In this document: in pieces, positions 13,128 through 17,455 of the stretch
Numbering within the stretch: position 1 is the first letter of the stretch
How the letters are laid out: every line of letters starts with the position of its first letter
Assembly: GCA_045659745.1 (NCBI GenBank)
Contig: JAZRCL010000033.1
Location: forward strand, 1 to 17,455
Direction of reading: 5' to 3'
Source: SVTX01 sp045659745
GTDB lineage: Bacteria > Bacillota > Clostridia > Oscillospirales > CAG-272
DNA: 17,455 nucleotides
The notes under the pieces: model-generated
Database searches by the model: none
Told to the model about the DNA's origin: nothing
Seen by the model: the letters and a program-made list of their open reading frames with translations, nothing else
Translations under genes and position numbers: made by a program

Positions 13128-14645
13128 ATGAATTTCAAAATGATACGGTATATCACCGGTCAGCTCTTACTTGCAGAGGGCGCGCTCATGCTGCTTCCTC
13201 TGACGGTATCGCTTATATACGGTGAATTTCTGAATATTTGGGCTTTCGTTATTCCAATAGCCGCCTTGCTTATTCTTGGCGCGCTTATGGTAATATTCAA
13301 GCCCGCGGACAAGACCCTTGGAGTCAAGGAGGGCTTTGTAACGGTAGGATTGTCCTGGATAGTCCTGTCCCTTTTCGGCGCGCTTCCCTTTGTAATTTCG
13401 GGTCTTATCCCCAATTATATCGACGCGTTTTTCGAGACGGTATCGGGCTTTACGACCACAGGATCAAGCGTGCTCGGTGCAGATGCATTTTCAAAGCTCT
13501 GGGCACCCGAATTAAGCTCGGAATCTGCTATGATGGGAATGAGAGGCGTGTTCTTCTGGCGCAGCTTCACAAACTGGATAGGCGGTATGGGAGTGCTTGT
13601 ATTCGTGCTTGCGGTAATGCCACAGCAGGATATGAAATCCTCGCGTCTCGTTCACGTTATGCGCGCGGAGATGCCCGGGCCTAAGGTGGACAAAATCGTT
13701 CCCACGATCAAAAAGACAGCAGGAATAATGTACGGCATTTACATTGTAATGACACTTTTCTGCACTGCGCTACTGCTTTTCGGAGGTATGGATCTGTACG
13801 AGGCGCTGACTACGTCCTTTTCAACCGCAGGTACCGGAGGCTTCGCTATCTGGCCAGATAGTATGACGTCGTTTGGCGGCACGGTTGCTCACCCGGAATT
13901 CTGCGTGTGGGTGCTGTCAGTATTCATGCTGCTTTTCTCAATCAACTTCAATCTGTATTACTTGATTATCACGGGCAAGGTGCTCTCCGCTCTGTTTTCC
14001 GAGGAGCTTCGTTGGTTTGCGGGCATAGTTGCGGTCACAACCGCGCTTATAGCCTTCGACACGTTTGAAAAATTTGGAAATATTGGCGATACTTTGCGTC
14101 ATTCATTCTTCCAGGTATCCACCATAATCTCCACCACAGGATTTGCCACCGACGATTTCAATCTGTGGGGCAATCTTGCCAAAACCGTGCTTGTGATAAT
14201 TATGTTCATCGGTGCGTGTGCGGGATCCACGGGCGGTGGAATAAAGATAAGCCGACTTGTAATAGCTCTCAAGAGCACTATGGCAGAGGTTCGTCACATG
14301 ATACATCCCCGTCGCGTCAAGGCAGTTCGCTTTGAAGGAAAGACGGTTGACAAGGATACTCAAAGAGGTGTTTTTGCCTTTATGATTACCTATGTCTTTA
14401 TATTCTTTGGCTCGTTCCTTCTCATAACAATATTTGACGGAAGAAATATTGAGACTACGTTCTCGGCCATAGCCTCCTGTATGAACAACATCGGACCCGG
14501 CCTTGGCGACATAGGTCCTATGAGCAACTTTGCATCTCTTTCCTACGCGTCGAAAATAGTGCTTTCGTTCGACATGCTTTTCGGCAGACTTGAGCTTTTC
14601 CCCATGCTCCTTCTTTTCTCTCCGTCCGTATGGCTTGAAAAATAA
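13128..14645 (+). CDS. trkH: Trk potassium uptake channel subunit TrkH
   Basis: An integral membrane K+ translocating subunit that works with TrkA, 505 aa. Four pore-loop repeats are visible, each with its filter glycine: SGFTTTGSS (106-114), STAGTGGF (232-239), STTGFATDD (335-343) and NNIGPGLG (453-460). The arginine-bearing segment GACAGSTGGGIKISR lies after the third loop, and the C-terminus GRLELFPMLLLFSP is the normal family ending. The start ATG has a GAGGGT site overlapping the end of trkA. I chose it because residues 1-40 give the first membrane hairpin expected in the family. The selective ion is taken as K+ from the family; some relatives (KtrB-like) need Na+. Confidence 0.96.
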   Translation: MNFKMIRYITGQLLLAEGALMLLPLTVSLIYGEFLNIWAFVIPIAALLILGALMVIFKPADKTLGVKEGFVTVGLSWIVLSLFGALPFVISGLIPNYIDAFFETVSGFTTTGSSVLGADAFSKLWAPELSSESAMMGMRGVFFWRSFTNWIGGMGVLVFVLAVMPQQDMKSSRLVHVMRAEMPGPKVDKIVPTIKKTAGIMYGIYIVMTLFCTALLLFGGMDLYEALTTSFSTAGTGGFAIWPDSMTSFGGTVAHPEFCVWVLSVFMLLFSINFNLYYLIITGKVLSALFSEELRWFAGIVAVTTALIAFDTFEKFGNIGDTLRHSFFQVSTIISTTGFATDDFNLWGNLAKTVLVIIMFIGACAGSTGGGIKISRLVIALKSTMAEVRHMIHPRRVKAVRFEGKTVDKDTQRGVFAFMITYVFIFFGSFLLITIFDGRNIETTFSAIASCMNNIGPGLGDIGPMSNFASLSYASKIVLSFDMLFGRLELFPMLLLFSPSVWLEK

Positions 14646-14673
14646 GAGCAAATACAAATAGAAAGATAAAAAT

Positions 14674-15306
14674 ATGAAAAATACTGCAAAATTTATAGTC
14701 TTTGAGGGTATTGACGGCGCGGGCAAATCCACGCAGATTCAGCTCCTCTCAAAAAATCTCGCAGAGCGCGGAATAAAAACTCACGTCTCCGCCGAGCCCA
14801 CAAAATATCCGTCGGGACTCGCCATACGCGAGGTGCTCTCGGGCAGAGTTAAGGTCACTGACGATCAGCTCGCCGTGATGTTCGCAAATGACAGAGCCCA
14901 CCATAACACAAGAGAAAACGACGGTATAAACGCACTGCTCGAGGCAGGCATCTGTCCCATAAGTGACAGATATTATTACTCGTCCTTGGCTTATCAGGGC
15001 GTTCAGATCGGACTTCCGAGAGTTATGGAGCTCAACCTTGAAAATCCCGACATCCGCCGTCCCGACCTGTGCATATTCCTTGATCTTGAGCCCGAGCAGA
15101 GTCTGGAGAGGATCAACGCCCGCCACGTAAGCACGGAGATATTCGAAACCTACGAATATCTTGACAAAACACGCAAGACATTTATAAACGTGATCGACCA
15201 ACTCAAAGAAAAGGGCGAAAATATAGTATGTATCAACGCCGCAGGAAGCGTTGAGGAAATTTCCGAGGCGGTGCTGTCCGCAGTACTTAAGCTCTGGGAA
15301 AACTGA
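14674..15306 (+). CDS. tmk: Thymidylate kinase
   Basis: This enzyme phosphorylates dTMP to dTDP with ATP in the cytoplasm, an essential step of dTTP synthesis. 210 aa, normal length. The P-loop FEGIDGAGKST is at 10-20, the dTMP-site EPT (E41-P42-T43) follows in EPTKYPSG, and the DR(Y/H) motif is SDRYYYSS (97-104). NDRAHH lies between them. The LID region around ARHVSTEIFETYEYLDKTR is Lys/Arg-poor in its first half compared with the E. coli enzyme. The ATG fits the family N-terminus, but the ribosome site is weak (AGAAAGA). It starts 28 nt after trkH with no terminator, so it is probably in the same transcript. A second tmk may exist elsewhere; this one could be a paralogue. Confidence 0.93.
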   Translation: MKNTAKFIVFEGIDGAGKSTQIQLLSKNLAERGIKTHVSAEPTKYPSGLAIREVLSGRVKVTDDQLAVMFANDRAHHNTRENDGINALLEAGICPISDRYYYSSLAYQGVQIGLPRVMELNLENPDIRRPDLCIFLDLEPEQSLERINARHVSTEIFETYEYLDKTRKTFINVIDQLKEKGENIVCINAAGSVEEISEAVLSAVLKLWEN

Positions 15307-15327
15307 TATTAAATTATAAAAAATAGT

Positions 15328-15336
15328 AAAGGAGGT
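15328..15336 (+). promoter_or_regulatory. Perfect Shine-Dalgarno site that supports a GTG start
   Basis: AAAGGAGGT, fully complementary to the usual 16S rRNA tail, ends 5 nt before GTG 15342. This fixes the start of the CHAP-domain gene. Confidence 0.85.
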
Positions 15337-15341
15337 ATATT

Positions 15342-16559
15342 GTGAAGCATGTTTCAAAGATCATCGCGCTAATTTTGTCTATCTGTGTGATCATTCCCTG
15401 CCTTTGTGTCGCAATATCCTCCGCAGAATACGTATCTGCCGGCACATACGGAGATACGCCAGCGTCGGAATCGTATCAAAAGAGTAAATATTATACGTAT
15501 CTTACCGATACAAAGCTGACGGGCGACAACCCCACCGACGTAATAGCAATAGCCCTCTCACAGCTTGGATATAAGGAGGGCAACTCTCTGGACGAGCTTG
15601 GCGGACTTACCTCAGGGGGCGGAAATTTCTCGGAATATAACTGGAATTTCGGCGACTTCAGCATGGGATACAGCTACCATTGGTGCGCGGCTTTCGTTTC
15701 ATTTTGTCTTTTGCAGGCTGGTTGTCACGACCTTAACACCCTCAAGGACTGGTGCAGAGATCACCCGAATGACAGTCAATACATATGGCGCGAGCTTGGA
15801 TGCGAAAAATGGCGCGTTGCACTAAAGGACGCTGGCTTTTTCAAAACCTCCGTGGCTCATCAAAGCACCAACTCTCAAAAGCTTCACGAGACCTATGACC
15901 CCGAATACATCCCATCCGCGGGAGATCTGATATTCTTTACGGACAACCCCTTCAAGACGGCATCTCACATAGGAATAGTGCTTTATATTGACAACGATAT
16001 GATATACACCATCGAAGGCAACACCCGAGCGCAGGACGGGCTTAATGTCGACGGTGACGGAGTTTACATAAAGTCGTATAGCCTTTTTGACACAAAGATC
16101 ACAGGCTACGCAGATATGCCCTATAAGACTGACGACTCTGTGCAGAAAATAGACTACTCGGGCAAGACCTTCACAACAGGCACGTACATGTCAAGGGCAG
16201 ATATAGCAGTGTTTGAGACCAAGGACACCGCAGCTGCAGGTGACACAAGCATAGCAAAGGCAATTCTGCCTATGTATTCTATGCTCTCTGCAAGCAATGT
16301 ATATGACGACGGAATATTCTATATCGAGTGCGTTATCGGTGAACAAAAGGTCACGGGATATATCAAGGGAGCAGGACAGACTACACAGATGTCAGCAACT
16401 ACCTCGGAGCTTCATATCCCCGAGGACAGCGGAGAGATCCCTACTCTGCCGCAAGCATCATCAAGCGGTTGCAATTCATTTTTGTACGCCAACACGGTAA
16501 TGACTGTGATTTGCCTGCTTACATCAGGCGCAGTTATATTCAAGAAGAAAAAACATTGA
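15342..16559 (+). CDS. Secreted CHAP-domain amidase/peptidase with SH3-like region and C-terminal anchor
   Basis: 405 aa, GTG start. Residues 1-28 are a signal peptide (KIIALILSICVIIPCLCVA). A CHAP-type papain-like domain spans about 60-260: catalytic Cys C115 in YHWCAAFVSF, His H209 in ASHIGIVLYID, and E225 and N227 in TIEGN. Such domains cut peptidoglycan peptides or amide bonds outside the cell. Residues from about 275 to 350 look like a bacterial SH3-like wall-binding region. The C-terminus has LPQAS (369-373), then a hydrophobic segment (TVMTVICLLTSGAVIF) and KKKKH, the layout of a sortase signal but without a standard LPxTG. It may instead be a plain C-terminal membrane anchor. It is 35 nt after tmk and could be co-transcribed. 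Its substrate and role (cell division, wall turnover or spore-related lysis) are not shown by the sequence. Confidence 0.88.
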   Translation: MKHVSKIIALILSICVIIPCLCVAISSAEYVSAGTYGDTPASESYQKSKYYTYLTDTKLTGDNPTDVIAIALSQLGYKEGNSLDELGGLTSGGGNFSEYNWNFGDFSMGYSYHWCAAFVSFCLLQAGCHDLNTLKDWCRDHPNDSQYIWRELGCEKWRVALKDAGFFKTSVAHQSTNSQKLHETYDPEYIPSAGDLIFFTDNPFKTASHIGIVLYIDNDMIYTIEGNTRAQDGLNVDGDGVYIKSYSLFDTKITGYADMPYKTDDSVQKIDYSGKTFTTGTYMSRADIAVFETKDTAAAGDTSIAKAILPMYSMLSASNVYDDGIFYIECVIGEQKVTGYIKGAGQTTQMSATTSELHIPEDSGEIPTLPQASSSGCNSFLYANTVMTVICLLTSGAVIFKKKKH

Positions 16560-16565
16560 TAAAAA

Positions 16566-16598
16566 AATCAGGCGGTCAAACCGCCTGATTCTTTTATT
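16566..16598. terminator. Bidirectional terminator between the CHAP gene and gpsA-like gene
   Basis: An 11-bp stem AATCAGGCGGT/ACCGCCTGATT (16566-16576 with 16580-16590) with a CAA loop. On the minus strand it is followed by seven T residues, on the plus strand by CTTTTATTT. It serves the two convergent genes. Confidence 0.9.
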
Positions 16599-17455
16599 TG
16601 TAAAATTCGGGCTTGAGACTGCGCTCAAAGAGATCGTGCATAGCATCCTTGGGCTGAACTCCGTCATAAAGCACGGTATAAACCGCGTGGCATATAGGCA
16701 TATCCACACCATACTTGTCGGCAAGCTTCATTATAGCCTTCGCGGTGTAATAACCCTCCGCGAGTTTGTCGTATTTTTCACCCTTTACGAGCATCTCGCC
16801 GTACATTCTGTTGTGACTGTGCTTTGAGAACACCGTAGCTTCGTAGTCACCAAGATGGCAAAGTCCGTAAGCCGAAAGCTCGTTTCCGCCCATTTTGGCG
16901 ATAAGTCTTGATACCTCACGCGCTCCTCTTGACATAAGCGCCCCCTTGAGGGAGGAAAGTCCAAGTCCGTCGAGCATTCCCGCCGCGATACCGATAACGT
17001 TCTTTGCCGCCGCGCCTATCTCGTTTCCTATAAGGTCGTCGCCGTAGTAAAAACGGATAAGGTCGCTTGAGAAATTCTCCACAAGATATTTCTTGACGTC
17101 TTTGTTCTGGCTGTCAATTACCATACAGTTAGGCACGCCCGCGTAAAACTCCTGAACGTGACCCGGGCCGATCCACACCGCAACCGAGCAAGAAGCGTCA
17201 ACTCCGTCAGTGACAACCTCGGAAAGTCTTCTTCCCGTTTCAATGTCAATACCCTTCATACAAAGCACAAAAATCTTATTCTTCAATCCAAGCTGTCTTA
17301 TCTCCTCAATAAGTCCCGCAAGGCCCTGTGAGTTTATAGATATGACTATTACGTCTGCGCCGCAAAGGCAGGATATATCCGTGGAAATATTTACAGTCTC
17401 GGGAAGCTCGAGCAGGTCGTTTCTGCGCTCGCGCTGAAATCTCTGTATATCGGGT
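16594..17455 (-). CDS. gpsA: NAD(P)-dependent glycerol-3-phosphate dehydrogenase-like protein, N-terminus outside window
   Basis: The frame stays open to the right edge, so about 45 N-terminal residues with the Rossmann glycine loop are missing. The readable part is 287 codons. GpsA reduces dihydroxyacetone phosphate to sn-glycerol 3-phosphate for phospholipid synthesis. Family marks are GADVIVISINS near the NAD site, GNEIGAAAKNVIGIAAGM with the catalytic Lys, ALMSRGAREVSRL and YTAKAIMKLADKYGVDMPI. Two normally conserved stretches differ. The usual GPSFA reads GPGHVQEF, and the usual GLGDLxLTCTSxxSRN reads CHLGDYEATVFSKHSHNR. It may therefore be a diverged paralogue rather than the main enzyme. 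The fold assignment is firm and the exact reaction less so. Confidence 0.82.
   Translation of the reverse strand, partial: PDIQRFQRERRNDLLELPETVNISTDISCLCGADVIVISINSQGLAGLIEEIRQLGLKNKIFVLCMKGIDIETGRRLSEVVTDGVDASCSVAVWIGPGHVQEFYAGVPNCMVIDSQNKDVKKYLVENFSSDLIRFYYGDDLIGNEIGAAAKNVIGIAAGMLDGLGLSSLKGALMSRGAREVSRLIAKMGGNELSAYGLCHLGDYEATVFSKHSHNRMYGEMLVKGEKYDKLAEGYYTAKAIMKLADKYGVDMPICHAVYTVLYDGVQPKDAMHDLFERSLKPEFYK

Overview
This window looks like the chromosome of an anaerobic, endospore-forming Clostridia member of the gut type. The evidence is a spoVT gene, strong Shine-Dalgarno sites (AAAGGAGGT, GGAGG), a lipoprotein-type ABC binding protein, AT-rich intergenic promoters of the sigma-A kind, and a carbohydrate locus for L-fucose, a typical mucin sugar. 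I cannot name a genus. I saw no rRNA, tRNA, CRISPR array, insertion sequence or phage gene.

Layout. (1) 1-660, minus strand: 5' part of an unrecognised membrane-anchored protein that runs off the left edge. (2) 885-1427: spoVT, closed by a hairpin terminator. (3) 1629-2642: fucU (L-fucose mutarotase) plus a YgjV-family membrane protein, driven by a strong promoter whose -35 lies inside a 9-bp inverted repeat, and closed by a terminator shared with the next, convergent gene. (4) 2685-3572, minus strand: an AraC-family regulator, divergent from (5) 3877-9747: a three-gene sugar ABC importer (two-domain ATPase, permease, lipoprotein binding protein), then fucI (L-fucose isomerase) behind an intercistronic hairpin, ending in two tandem terminator-like hairpins. 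(6) 10027-11712: a cytoplasmic GH78-like (alpha-L-rhamnosidase family) protein with its own extended -10 promoter. (7) 11751-16559: trkA, trkH, a thymidylate kinase and a secreted CHAP-domain protein, all co-directional. (8) 16594-17455, minus strand: the C-terminal part of a GpsA-like dehydrogenase running off the right edge.

How it fits together. The AraC regulator sits between the fucU and ABC/fucI transcription units and probably controls them. A TGTCAAT box occurs twice before fucU, once in its own promoter region and once in the ABC promoter. The model is: uptake of L-fucose or a similar 6-deoxysugar by the ABC system, release from a glycoside by the GH78-like protein, anomer conversion by FucU, and isomerisation to L-fuculose by FucI. 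No fuculokinase or fuculose-phosphate aldolase is present here, so these steps must be encoded elsewhere or replaced.

The most interesting points are: a YgjV protein tightly coupled to fucU with an apparent internal duplication of a three-helix unit (SWEET-like layout); a GH78-like protein that lacks the usual catalytic-acid Glu; the shared TGTCAAT boxes; and a CHAP protein with a non-standard LPQAS sorting-like tail.
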